From positions 203,639-267,638 of the forward strand of contig MEHQ01000877.1 in the NCBI GenBank assembly GCA_008828725.1: DNA of 64,000 nt, read 5' to 3'. Positions 22,910 to 35,900 of the stretch are shown here, in pieces. Below the pieces are notes generated by a model. The model saw nothing but the letters and a program-made list of their open reading frames with translations, had not been told where the DNA came from and ran no database searches. Made by a program: the position numbers and the translations under genes. Positions within the stretch are counted from its first letter, which is position 1. The number at the start of each line of letters is the position of its first letter. The DNA is from Saccharina japonica. Lineage: Eukaryota; Sar; Phaeophyceae; Laminariales; Laminariaceae.

Positions 22910-23241
22910 CTTTTTTTTTTCCACCCCATCTATTATCTTCGCACTTCCGTCTTCCTCCCTCCCTAGTCGTAACTCAGATCCGGGGTCACAAAGTAGGATC
23001 CTCTCCCTCCTCCCCCACTACGGTTCTTGCCTTGATTTTTATCGCGCAGAGGGTCCAGCCTTCCCAACGCTCGTCGATTTTCATCGAATTTTGCTAACTC
23101 ACGCTCTCGCGCTTTCCGCTATTCAAGAGTTTTATTGCAAGAAAAAGTCCCTACGAGAGCATGCACTCGGCGGGGCTCGAACTCGCGATCTCGGCGCTAA
23201 CAGGCTTCGTGGTTACCTTCTAGCCCACCGGGGCGACCGGC
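22910..23241 (-). mobile_element. tRNA-derived SINE, full length
   Basis: On the minus strand it starts ggtcgccccggtgggctag, a tRNA-like head with the B-box GAGTTCGAGCCC. A body follows, ending in gatggggtgg and an A-rich tail of about 20 nt. ACTGCC flanks both ends as a short target duplication. The body is shared with 17495-17715, 48355-48499 and the tail at 20575-20611. An internal Pol III promoter is expected from the box motifs. Confidence 0.75.
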
Positions 23242-23807
23242 AGTAATACTCTATACTAACCCGTACTGTTCCCTGTAATGTTATCTGCAGCGTTCTAGCA
23301 AACAAAGTCGTCAGCATCGGTACTGGTGTAGTACGCGTTAGATATACGATAGACCGCGTTACGAGTAAAACAAACTCATTCGTATATCCATATATTGCTA
23401 TTTACGCGAATATCCACATTAAGGTGCTCGTATTATCGTATCAGTGTGTATGACTACAGATCGATATTTGTGTATATGAGTATCAGTGTCCATGTTCAAA
23501 TACTCCCATCACGAGGTCGATGCAGGCAAGCAACGTAGCGGAGTAAGCAAGCGTAAGAGTCCACCTCGGGCCGAGAAAAGGCACTCGAAGTGCCAAGAAG
23601 ACTCGTGATTCTGTTGCTGGGACGGCGCGCGTCTGGATACGACATCCCGGCGGGTTGCAAATCGAGATAGTTACCAATCGCATCGTCCTTGGTGTACTTG
23701 TCCTTGAGGTAACTTGTCTCCCTCCTCGTCACCATCCACGAATATTTACGCTCCAAAATGGATTGACCAGGAACGTATCTTGCCAGGAAAATCGATACAA
23801 AACGGCG
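23242..23807. promoter_or_regulatory. Upstream region of gene 2
   Basis: 566 bp between the SINE and the start codon. No TATA box or repeated motif could be singled out. The last 60 bp align with the region upstream of gene 3, consistent with a duplicated promoter. Confidence 0.3.
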
Positions 23808-23921
23808 ATGCAATTTGCGGTCGCTGCCAGCTGTTCTCTTGGGCTTTTGTCCATCGCGTCAGCCCAAGAAACGGAGGGGCTGCGGCCAGCGTACTACAAG
23901 AAATGGCGCGAGAACCCCAAG
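23808..23921 (+). CDS. Gene 2 exon 1 (signal peptide)
   Basis: 114 bp from ATG to donor gtttga. Hydrophobic core LGLLSIASA, then LRPAYYKKWRENPK, identical in plan to gene 3 exon 1. An in-frame upstream ATG at 23655 exists but lacks the signal peptide context. Confidence 0.82.
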
Positions 23922-26900
23922 GTTTGATTATTTTTGTCTTACGTCAGTGTTATACTCGTTGCTCGGAGCGCCCTAAACCTGCTATTTTCGAATCGATCAC
24001 GCACTGCTTTTTGATGCCAAGACACCAGACGTCTAGTGCATTGGGAAGTAAGTGAACAAGTGTTATAATGAGCCCAACTGCTACTTCGTACAAGTATGCG
24101 TTCGGGGGAACAACTGGGAATTCGTGACTATTTTAAAACTGAACCTTGGGAAGAACGAGCCCCGTTTAATACTTGTGGTAAAGAATTCCAGCTTGGGTCG
24201 CACATATGCTGTATCGTTCAATACTAAACCATTGTACCTGGGTCACAGGGTGTTCTTTGCTGTAGTAGTAGCAGCACGCAAATGGAAAACGTCTTGCTGA
24301 TAAACGACAGTGCGGACTATAGGCTAGTCGTGCTGCTGTGCCAGCAAAGTGTGAAAATCTGAAAGCTATCTCGCAGCTGCCAATCGGAAGTTGGGCCGTT
24401 TGACACGAAGAAGGGCTGTCTCTCACGGGTCCACTCATAAAGGCTAACGACCAACCCTGGTTTGCGTACATGAAATAGTTGCTTATACCTGGGTCACGGG
24501 TGTTCTTTGCTGTAGTAGTAGCTGCACGCGAATGGAAAACGTCTACCCATAAGGGAATATTGACCTTTTTAACTGAGTGACGCGTGATAAGATAGAAGTA
24601 ACAGTTTAGAACTGAAATTTTTCCGAGTATGGTGGAGCTCCTTCACCCAAACTCGTCCGAAACTAATGTTTTTGTTGTCGTAAATTTCGTTCGTTATACG
24701 CTTAGGCCATGGTATTGTTCGTAGGGTAGAACTTTCATTTTCCTCCAAAATCAGTTTTTGACTACTGCAGGTATAGAGCTCCTCAAGTGGCCACCCTCAG
24801 ACAAATGGCCTGTATGCAGGTGCACCTTTACCCTAGCATGTATCTGGTATAGTTCGTTAACGATGTACCCAACGCGTGCAATAGGACAGAACTCTTGCTT
24901 GAAAGCTGCCGATAGACGGTATGCATATATATATATATATATATGTGTGCATGGTGTCGAAATTTGAAACGGCCAATCTCTCTCGCTTTGTTGCGACAGA
25001 TGGTCGTGTTCGGCGACTCTACTTCCGATGCAGGCAGGAGGTTCAACGCCCCAGCGGCTTTCCACTTCGATGACATCGGGCCATTCCCATGGACCAACCT
25101 GTTCGATGCACCCGACAGCGATGTGAGAGGGAACGCGATATATATATATAGTTACCCATTTCTTTGTCGAGATTCGAAACAGTTGGAGCGCACCGTGTGT
25201 GCGCAGATGCCCCCGTTCCATGGACCAACCTGCCCAAAGCACCCGACAGTGATGCGAGACGTGGGCTACGGTAGATAGAGGTGCACCATGTGTTTTCTGG
25301 GGGTCACTTGATGAGCTCTATACCTGCAGTAGTAGTCGAAAACTGTTTTTGGAGGAATATATAAGTTGGCACGTACCCTTATGAACACCCACTCCCATGG
25401 CCCAAGTGTAAAATGATAAATAACTGCAACACAAGAATGAGATTCCGACTATTTTGGGTTAAGGGGCGCCGTTATCAAGAAAATTTTGAAGCGCAAAACT
25501 GATATCACTGTCGTAGCACGCGTCGCGGGTGAGAAGGCGATGGCTTTAGTCGCCTGTTTCCTGGTCAGGAGCAATCCCACGCTAGGGGTACCACGTTTAC
25601 GCTCAATAGTTTCTGACGGGTTGTGTTCCTCACGTGAGTAACCACCGGATACTATTATCAATTTACTGGTATATTTGGTTTTGGACCACCGCATTAGAAG
25701 GTTTGGTCGGGTTGCGCGAACGAATGTTTCCGAAGTAATGTTTTGGGTGACATATTGAGCTCCTCATGTGAGGAGCTCAGAATAATCTGCTGCACCCCTA
25801 CCGTGGGATGACTCTCAGGGTTTGAGACAGTCGGGCGTAGTGTATGCGCGAAGATACCCTCGGTTATGTCCCATTATCGTACTTGGAAACGACGGTCGCT
25901 GGGAGCGGATTGGTTCATAAGTTGGTTCGGAATAAGGAGAAGAGAGAGCATACACGAAAAAAGCGAAATGCTTTCAGAGTTACCTGAAACAACACGGTAT
26001 CAAGAGCCGAAACCGAACCCCTGGAAACCAGTTTCCCTACATCGTATTTCGGAAATGACCGACTTACAACTCTCACCCGCATTTCACATTTTACTCCATG
26101 ACTGCCTGGTGTGGAACCTCTTCTCGCGCATCGATTGACTCTACGTCACAAGGAGAGCAGGATACATCTCGAGACGGCAGAATTTCTGGAGTTCTTGTGT
26201 CAGGCAGGCGTGTGTTAGATAGGGGTCATAACCTTTTGGACAACATTTCTGACCGACGGTGTTCCTCGACTTAACTACTTTGGAGTACCAATACAGCTAT
26301 TCCAGGTATATGAGACCCCAGATGCATGTCGTCGCAGCCCTGTTATTCCGGGCGTGCTCGGCGCGTCAAGGTCATTTCATCGTCGCGAAGTAGACTGTTT
26401 TGTTTGCCTGCATTCTGCTACCATGCGCTCCTGCCGCGAACCCACCCGGGGAAGGCCCAACCGATTGGCTGTTCGAGGGCTCGTGTGGCTGACCTAAGCG
26501 CAGACGTACGTCACACTGTCAAGACGTCGTCCCCTCTGGTCTTTTTTCCAATCATGATATAAATATTGTCGTAGCCACGAGCATCGCGTTGTGAGCAAGA
26601 GACAGGTCGTATGATAGGTGCAGAACGTCCATAGAAAGGTACCGGTTCTCGACTAACGATCTCCGCCAACGATGTACCAGTACGAACAGTTTATCCGACG
26701 CATGCTACCTTAAGGTAGAGAGGTGCACCTGCATACAGGACATTTTCTGAGGGTGGTCAGTTGAGGGGCTCTAAATCCCACCCGAAACATGATTGGCAGG
26801 AACTACAAGTGCCACCCGAAGAGCAGTTCCATGGCCTATCGATGCAACGAAAAATATTGCAACACGAACAGAAGAAAGGGTTGAGGAGCGTCGTCACATA

Positions 26901-29900
26901 GAAAAATGTTTTCAGACAAATAACGGCACAGGGCCTCTATCGTACCACGCGTCATCCGTTTTTGAGAATCCAACGCGGAGAAGGTACACAGGTGTACGAC
27001 ACAACATAACACAAGTTCTGTTGGCTAAGATCCAAAGATGGAGGGGTCAAGAATCCGCACGGTACAATATGATATCGACACAGGCGCAATACCAGGCCTC
27101 TATATGCTTGGCAAACAAGATAGTAGTAGTAGTAGTATACTAGTGGCTCAGTGCTCGTAGTTTAATAGTAGAAGAAGTAGTATAGTAGTATAGTAGTAGT
27201 AACAGTAAACGTACAGTAGTTAGACTCGTTACCCCTTCCAGTACAAGTGCTGTCACAGCTAAACATAATACCTGGTAGGTGTTTAGCACGAACGACTGCA
27301 GTGTAGTGCAGTGAGTAACGTTGCACGCATAATTTGTAAAAAAAACGAGAATGTCAATGTGATAGCGTCAGTGGTTTCGTGCACCTCGTTCGAAATCATA
27401 ACGATTCTACTGGGTGTTCTACCTGATTGTTTTCTTCATTGAATTTGCCGAAATTCTTCACATGATTATCGATTTCCTCCTATCGACTGTTCATAACTAC
27501 TACTGCTGTGTTCGTTCCACAATCAAGAACATATATCTCTAACCTCAACATAATACTGTTACCCTGGAAGAGTATTTTTCCGAAACGCCCGTCACAGCCG
27601 TGAGCAATAGCGGAGGCTCAGTGTTCTAAAAATAGTCTGGGATTGTTTATCAGCGATCGACGACAAAGCTCGCGCTGGGTAATGCCGCATATCAAACACA
27701 ACGATATTATAATCCGGACAAACTGCCAGTTCTCTAACACCCTGTATCTTTTCGATTTCGGCAGTCCACGTTAAGGGCGTATCTGCCAGCGCCTGGATCC
27801 GTCTCCAATGGAAAGGTTTGGCCTTCTTGGCTGCGCGTGCCTGAGGTGAGCCGCCTAATGGACCCCCTGCCGTCCGGAACGAAAACGTCTATTTCGCCGA
27901 GGTTCTAGCGTACGTCGTCGGCTGTGGTATTCCCATGGTCCTAAACGAACGAATTTATATCTCTATTACTGTCATCAAAGACGTCACCCACAGGGCAGCT
28001 GGTATACGCGCATCGGCCTACACGGTGGCATAGTGGAGACACCGAAGGTTTTTGTGGTGACCTGTCTAGCGTTTCTGGAGTGGCCTACTTAGCGCTTGCG
28101 GGGTGGTTTACAGCATCAACTCGTAACGTGAAGCTCTACGTAAACGCGCAAAACAATAAGAAAACTAAGTATTGTGCATTAAATAAGCAATGTACGCGAA
28201 ATCTGACGAACATTCCCAGTGACTATGCGTTCACAAACAATACTTTTTTAATCCTAACGAGAAACCTTCTGCTTGATCAGGGCGTTCCTCGGCTTCGGGG
28301 GGGAGTCCCTTCACAAAGGCGACAGCCATAAATGCTTGGAACTAAACGCTACCCCCCCTCTACGTAGCATCGTGTAAAAGGTGCACAACGTTTTTTCTGA
28401 GGGCGGTCGTTTGAGGAGATGTATGCTTCTATACCTGCAGTAGGCTAAAAGCTGATTTTGGAGAAAAACAGAAGCGCCACCCGATGAACAATCCCATGGT
28501 CTAACGATACAACGAACAACCAAAAAGCGAAAACACTCCCATGGTCTGACGATTTTGGGTTAAGAAGATCCGTCCTTTGCGATTGTTTTCGGCCAAAAAG
28601 TGTCAACTCTATCGTAGCACGCGTCATTTTCTTGACCAGGCCCATGATGTCAGACCCCTTCGTTTCGCGCTGCTGTTCGTTCGTGCGCCGCGATAATATC
28701 TGACGTGTGGTCGTCGAACGGACAGGAGCTAAACTTTGCCACGAGCTCCGCCTCTGCCACGGACACGTTCCGATCTCTCGAAACCTGCCGAGGGTACACT
28801 GGCGAGGGAGAAGAATTCCCCACCGGGGTAAGTCGACGTATTAAACTGCTTCCAATTATGGTCATTCTTATCGGAGCCACAAATTTCCAAATTGTCCATT
28901 TTTGTTTTCGCGCAATTTTGAAGATTTCCATTTTGTCCCCCCCCCCCCCCATTTATCGAAACGCGAAGCCTTCCAAACATTTTGCCCTCTGAAGAATTTC
29001 CAATGTTTCCATGTTGTTCCAATATTTCTATTTTGTTCCTATATTTCTATTTTGTTCCAATATTTCCTCTTTTAAATGTTGTTTTTTGGAAACAAATATT
29101 GGAAATGATGGAAAAAAAAGCGCTCGATAAGAATGGCCCTTAGCATGGTGTTTTGTTGTATACCGCCTGGGGTTGCGAGTAAGACCTGTATGTTCCACGT
29201 ACGTCGTATGAGAGAGGGGACCACAGACGCATGCTACGATAGAGGTGCACCATGTTTTTTCTGAGCTCTTCACTTAAGGAGCGTCACGCCTCACCGAAAA
29301 AACGAATTTGGAGGAAAATAAAGTGCTGCCGGATGAGAAATCTCATGACCGAAGTATAGTCAGAAAAATATTTCGTCACAAGAATTTAGTTCCGACGAAT
29401 TTTGATTAAGGAGCCCGATCGTTCAGAAAACATTCAGCCAAAAAGTGCTACCTCTACCGTAGCACGCGTCCACAGGTAAACCTAGCTATGTGTCTGATCT
29501 ATGAAGCGAGTAGACGGCTCAGTTTCAACATAGTGCAGGTCGGCTCTTCCGTCACAATGATGATGTGGATGACGTGGTCGACGCAAACTCTGCTCCCGAC
29601 ATGTTTTGTGGCAAGCCGTTCCCTTCTTTTCGCGCTTTCGGTTTGTCTATGCTTCCTCTCCTCAGACGCTGAGCCAGCAGGTCACCCGCTATTTCTATGA
29701 CATCCTCGATGAAACGAATTCAACTCTCGGTGAGCGGCCGTAGATCCTTGCTACGGAATGGGCACACCTACGCATGGTGGGGGCTTTTAACTTGAGGGGC
29801 TATTGAGTTGAAGCATTTCCTAATCACGAGGAAAAACAAGTGCCAGGTAGGCTTTACCTGAATACATAATAACAATCTAACGAGCAATTTCCAGGATTGG

Positions 29901-32900
29901 AAACCCAAATGGCGTTCCAGCAAAATCTCAGGCCAGGAGCGACCCGTGAGTGAAACGTATTACGACGCCAACCTGGTAAACGTGCCTTAAACTAGCACAC
30001 TCCAACATGTACGTAGTCCGAGAATACATGCCTTCTGAAATGTTTTGGCAAGCCGTTTAAACACTGAGAAAAGTGCACTTTCCGCTGTTTGAGAGCACCC
30101 TGAGACGTCATGGTGGCGGGCGTGATCAGTCATGCTACATATAGAGTTTTCTTCTGTCCCCGCTCGACCACGCACGATGTACTGCCGAATCTAAAAGCAG
30201 CGTGCTCGGTCGTCCCTCCGTGGCGTTGCTGTATCGGGTGGGGTGGTCAGGTTTCTCGCACATCATCGCTGTAGGTGGCAACGAACCCTCATCTTTGCTT
30301 GACGCAGCTACCCGCTACTCGACAGGAGGGGCAGGCTACGTTGACCCGGTCCCGTTCGAAGACGTGTTCGAAGTCGTGGACGGAGTCCCCACACTGACCT
30401 TCGAGCCCATGATACGGGTGAGGGTGCAGACGCATGCTACGATAGAGGTGCACCATGTTTTTGCCTTCGAAGGGTAGTCACTTGAAGAGCTCTACACCTC
30501 ACCCCAAAGTGATCATTAAGGGAGGAAAGTAAACGTGCTATCCGATTGAAAGTCCCATGGCAAGTAAACAAGGAACAATATTGCAACAAAATAACGACAA
30601 TAATGACAATAATGACAATAATGACAATAATGACAATAATGACAATAATGACAATAATGACAACAATGGCAATAATGGCAGTAATGACAATAATGACAAT
30701 AATGACAACAATGACAATGACAGCAGTCCGCCGATTCTGGGTTAAGGGTTAAGATCATTCAGAAATGTGTTTACCCCAAAAGTGCTATCTCTATCGCAGC
30801 ACGCATCTGCAGTCCATGTTGTTTGGCGTATCGAGGCTTCTAACCTGTTGTTCGACGATGTGGTGAGGGTAAGGTGCATTGGTTCATATACCCAACCCCG
30901 ACCTCAGGTCTCGAGAGGAGAGTGAAGTAGATGTCAGTCTCTACTATGAATCCTTCCGTAATACATGCAAACCCCTGCGTTCGGTTGCACAATAGCGCAT
31001 GTTCGCGCCTTACTTCGTGCTCACTCTACTATACTAGTGGTCACCTCGCTACCTGGCTCACAAAAATGACACAAAGTAAAACAAAAGTGGGGTAAAACCA
31101 AGTTGCAGGTGCTTCGGTCGAGCTCAACTTTACGGTTGACGCTTGGCAGGGGACACGCCATCCATCGGACGCAAGCCAGGCAATACACATCAGAGTACGG
31201 GGCGAGCGTAGTTTAGATTGCTCAGCAGTGCTCCTCGCCATCGAACGCATGGGTACACGGGCAAGCCGATATTCGGTTAATAATATCGTCATGAAGATGT
31301 AGGTATGTCCGACGTTCGAAGCGTCTAGGCCTTGAATGTGTGTTCCGGGTTAGGTACATACCACACACACACGGGGAAGCTGAGGTCCAGGCCCTTTGCG
31401 GGAAAATGGTCAACGCGTAGCGGCCTGTATTCCGCAGCCTGGTCAAAGACATAAGTGGCATAGCCTAGTGCATCAAGCTCAATGTCTGTAGACATTGCTA
31501 AGAAAAAGGGCAACCGACAAAACCCGCAAGCATAGCCTGCACCCGGAAACATGTTTTTTTTTCTCGTCGGCGTGCTACGGTAGCGATGGTACCTAATGTT
31601 TCTGAGCCGCCTGCTTTAATAATCTCCATATACTTAATGCAAACTGGTTTCACGCATGAAACCCCACATTTCGTCAGCATCGAATGCTGCATGCAATAAC
31701 AACTCAAATGCCCCGATTTTTGTAGCATACTGACCACCATGAACAGTGGAAGAGGGCGAGGTCGACAGTTCCATGTTCAAGGGCCTAGCACTGGCGATAC
31801 CGCCGTAGCCGGGGTCTTCCGCAGGAATATGCCTACGTTTTCCTACAGTAGTATGTTGTTCTGCACGTTCCGTTACCATGTGATCCAAGGCACGTTTGCA
31901 CAAAGTTGCAGGAAAACATTCGAAGATCTGACTGCGTATGGTCCGTATCAAGATATATGTAACGCCGAATATGGATAAAAATACTGAAACTAACTAGTTA
32001 CGACGCAATCCTGGAATTTACACGTTTCATCGCAAAAACAAGTTTTCCAAGTGTCCACACCACTTTTTTAAGAGATAAACCCGAACTTTTGCAGACGTCT
32101 TTTGTACGCCCCTGTTGAACGATTGACATATTTGTATTTTTGTTTTTGTCGCCGAAACTTTGGGATCTCTTAAGACCTAAGCCTCTCCAAATAAGCAGAC
32201 AGAAATATATGTGTTGAAAACGAAAGCAATAGCATAACAAACTCACTGTTAACAGGGGGGGGCTCATAGAGCGCATGTGTGCTGAATTTCAGGGTCTACC
32301 ACCAAATAACCGCGTGGGTTTTGGCTACAGAGTAAGTTTGGAGAGAAATGCTTGAACCAGCCTGAACATACTTTGAGAAACGATGCTAGTGGAGTGCGGC
32401 TTAACCCAGGGATCAGAAACACAAGTAAAGGAAACTCTGTAGACCGGAATTGGGGAACTCTTCGGTTGACGAGCTCCGTCACTCACAAACAAAAGCTAGG
32501 CTGATTTGTTGCATCCTCCTATACGGTAGACAGGTTGCACGCACCGGGGGAAACAACGATCGTGGTTTGTTGTCGGCCTGAAAACAATCAGGTTCTATCT
32601 TGCAACACGGCGCGAGAGTGTTCCGAACACGGATTGCTTGTGCGTCCGAACGGTACGCGAAAGTCACCTTTTGTGCCTGTGGACAACCCCTTGTTCTGCT
32701 CGTACGGCTAAGATTGACCGATGATCTCGTTTCCTCTGGCTGCTCATACGAACATTATGCAACGAAACGAACGCTCGCTATTCCCCTATGACCCTATACA
32801 GGGAATTATCGGTGCTTGGCAGGAGGCGATCACCAGGCTGATCGAGCGCGGCGTGACCGGGAAGATCTTTCTCACGAACATTCCTTCTTTCAAGGGCCTC

Positions 32901-35900
32901 CCCGTGAGTGTGATCTGCCTGACTTAACGCTCGCCCATCTAATGCTGTAGATCGAATGCTGTATGAACGTCAGGGTTCTAGGTGGCCGCCGGCTTCTGCG
33001 AACACGTCCGATCGCACTCATACCACACAAAAAAACATCAACAAAAAAGTACGCAGCATTTGCTTCGGTCAAAGGTGCATCTTCTTCTGATGGCCGAAGG
33101 TGCTCTGACTGGCGAGGTCTTCCAACCGAGGAACTTCTCAACCATTGTTGTACCACGCTTGCAATCCCCTTACTATGACGCATGTGGCGGTAGAGGTGCG
33201 CACCGTGTTTTTGCCTTATATGGGTGGCGACTTATTAAGGAGCTCTATATACCTCACCCCAAAAACAGTTTTTGGAGGCAACTCAAAGTGCTACCCGATG
33301 ACCAACCTCATGGCCTAACTATATACAGCGAAACCATATATCAACGCAGGAACTAAAGCACGACGGAATTGGGTTAGACCCCTTAAGGACCGGTCCCGCG
33401 AATTTGGGAACAACCTACTTGGAATTAGTGTGGGACTTTTAATTCAGGTGTGAATGGGTTAGAACGCCCGGTCAATAAGAAAACGTTTCAGCCAAAAAAA
33501 AAGTATACCTTATACCTCTATCGTAGCGCGCGTCTCACGTTAGAGCTACACGTTTGTTTGTATTCGTCAGAGCTGTGCTTTGGTATGCTTAAGATCGCCC
33601 AGAGGATATGTTCGAACCCTGGTTAGCGATGTTTTTTTATGTTTGCTTTCGCGCATGCTACGATATAGGGGTTCCGCTAATTTTGTCTGTAGGCTCCTTG
33701 CTCGAGAATCTCTATCGTAAGTATCAGTAACTCGCCAAGAATTGGCTTTTTTTAGCAGTGTAAGCTTTATTCGATGACCGATACCACGGATATTGCTAGT
33801 GAGGACGGGGAGGGGGGAGAGTCGGTGAGGGTTGGGGCCGGGGTGGGCGCGGGGTGGAGACTGGAGGGTGTGGAGACCATGAAGCTTCTGTCGGGGAGTC
33901 AGTCGGAGGTGCCGATTGTGGCGAGGGTGCCTCGAGGGGTGGAGGTCGGGAAGTGGAGGTGTAGTGGTCTATATCGCAAGACCTGGTTAAACCCAACCTT
34001 AAGGAATGTCTTTTTGGCAGTTTATCTCGACTGAGAGGCTTTACCAGAGTCTGAAATACATGGGTAGGCCCAGCATGTGCTTCTGCAGGGCTACCGCAGC
34101 TCGGGCGAGTAGCGTGGAGGCCATCACAGGCAAAGTTGGACTCAACAACATTTTGTTGTCGTAGGCGCAGATAGAAAAACAGACAAACACACAGAAAGCC
34201 TAAGACCGCAAAATAGTTACGATGGTCACCCAGCTCAGTGGCTCCGACCGGTTGACCCATACTGACCTAACATTACACCCCCCACGGTAGCCTTTTCTAT
34301 CTATCTTCTAGCCGGGCTTTGTGTGAGGTGTAGACGCATGCTTCGATAGAAGTGCACCATGTTTTTTGTGAGCTCCAGCGTCATATCTCATCAAAACAAT
34401 GGTTTTGGAGGAAAATACAAGTGCTGCCGGATGCGAAACCTCATGACCGAAGTATTCTCTAAAATATATTTCGTCACAAAAATGAAAGTCCGACGAATTG
34501 GGGTTAAGGAGCCCGATCGTTCAGAAAGCGATTCAGCCAAAAAGTGCTACCTCTACCGTAGCACTAGTCTGTAGAGCTCCTCCTGGACTAGACGTAACAT
34601 CTACAGTTGGTACCCCCCGTGTCGTTGCCTATCTCTGCAAGCAGGCCAGGGCCGGCTAAAATGCATGCCTCATCTCACTGCGGAGTTTATCAACCGCGTC
34701 GAGAGCACTTGCGAGTCTCTCGTTCGGTACAACGGCGTCTCAACTTATCTATTTTCACCACCAGTAGTGCAGAGTCATGGTCGCTGCACGCGACACGGAC
34801 GAGAAAACAATGCACATGTATTTCACAATTGTCTTTGCCTTCTGCTGTTTATTTCTATCCGCTTGCGGAATGATGAAAGAAAACAATATCTTTCAGAACT
34901 GCATAGCTTATCGCACACTAGTTTTCCGAAGTGTTTGCCCCCCCCCCCCCAAGAAGTGGAGCCGGTTCTTAACGGTGTTGAACTCACCACATTGCCGGTT
35001 TTTAAGTATATTGTTGGTGTACACGTGTCGTGTGGTAGACAAACCCGTCACTCCCGTTTGAGCCGCCGCTTGGACGATGTCGGATTTTGGCAGGGTATTG
35101 CGGAGAGCGGGATCGGCGACGTTTTGGAGCAAGTGTCCGTCGCAGTGAATACCGCTGCCCAGCTGCTCTTCGAGGCCACCCCTCAAGTGCAGATGCTTGA
35201 TATCTACCGCCTGTCTGCGGTAAGCGTCCAAAACGGAAAATGTGTACGCGTACGAGTAGATATTTGCACCTGTCGCAAGGCCACCGTGCTGTAAATACAC
35301 CTGTTACAAGTTTTCCATGAAAATTACGTACATTGGATATCGTTTGTTTCAAGTCGAATTCTTGGAGGCCATCCCCCAAGTGCAGATGCTTGATATCTAC
35401 GTACAGCCTGTCTGCGGTGAGCTTTCGCCACAGAAAAATGGTTAGACTTCTTCACCTGTGGAAAGGCCGCGCCGTGCTATAAATATTACTGCTATACTAC
35501 TTTCCATGAAGATTACGTAGATTGAATCTCGTTGTTTTTCATGTATAATTCCACACACGGCCTGTGTTCTTACCTCGCGTTTTCCCTCCTGCAGGCAATT
35601 GTCGACCAACCAGAGGTCTTCGAGAGTCTCGGCTTCACTGGGGGCTCAGGGTCGTCTTTAAGCGAGCCCTGTCTGCGCACTGACTTTGCGTTGGACACCA
35701 CCGCAGAGGTTATGGGGACCCAGGTTAGTGAAACATTTGGAAGGGCAGGCTTACCCAAGTAGTGGGGAGTTTTGTCTGGGGTACTCGGGCACATCTATCT
35801 CTGGTCGGTTTTAGGCTTACTCAGAGGCGTGTTTCCGTATGGGTAAATGGCCAGTGACGCGTGTCACGATAGAGGTAGCACTTTTTAAGCTGAAATATTC

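Noticed and set aside
33600..33630. gttcgaaccc tRNA-like motif
   Set aside because: The flanks do not pair as acceptor or anticodon stems.
33796..34260. 154-codon minus strand frame, one hydrophobic segment and a proline-rich end
   Set aside because: The proline-rich part is only the complement of the G-rich segment; it lies inside an intron and gene 3 has no counterpart.
34665..35294. 209-codon + strand frame over exon 8 of gene 2
   Set aside because: Includes exon 8 in a different reading frame from the one that joins the family protein; chance opening.
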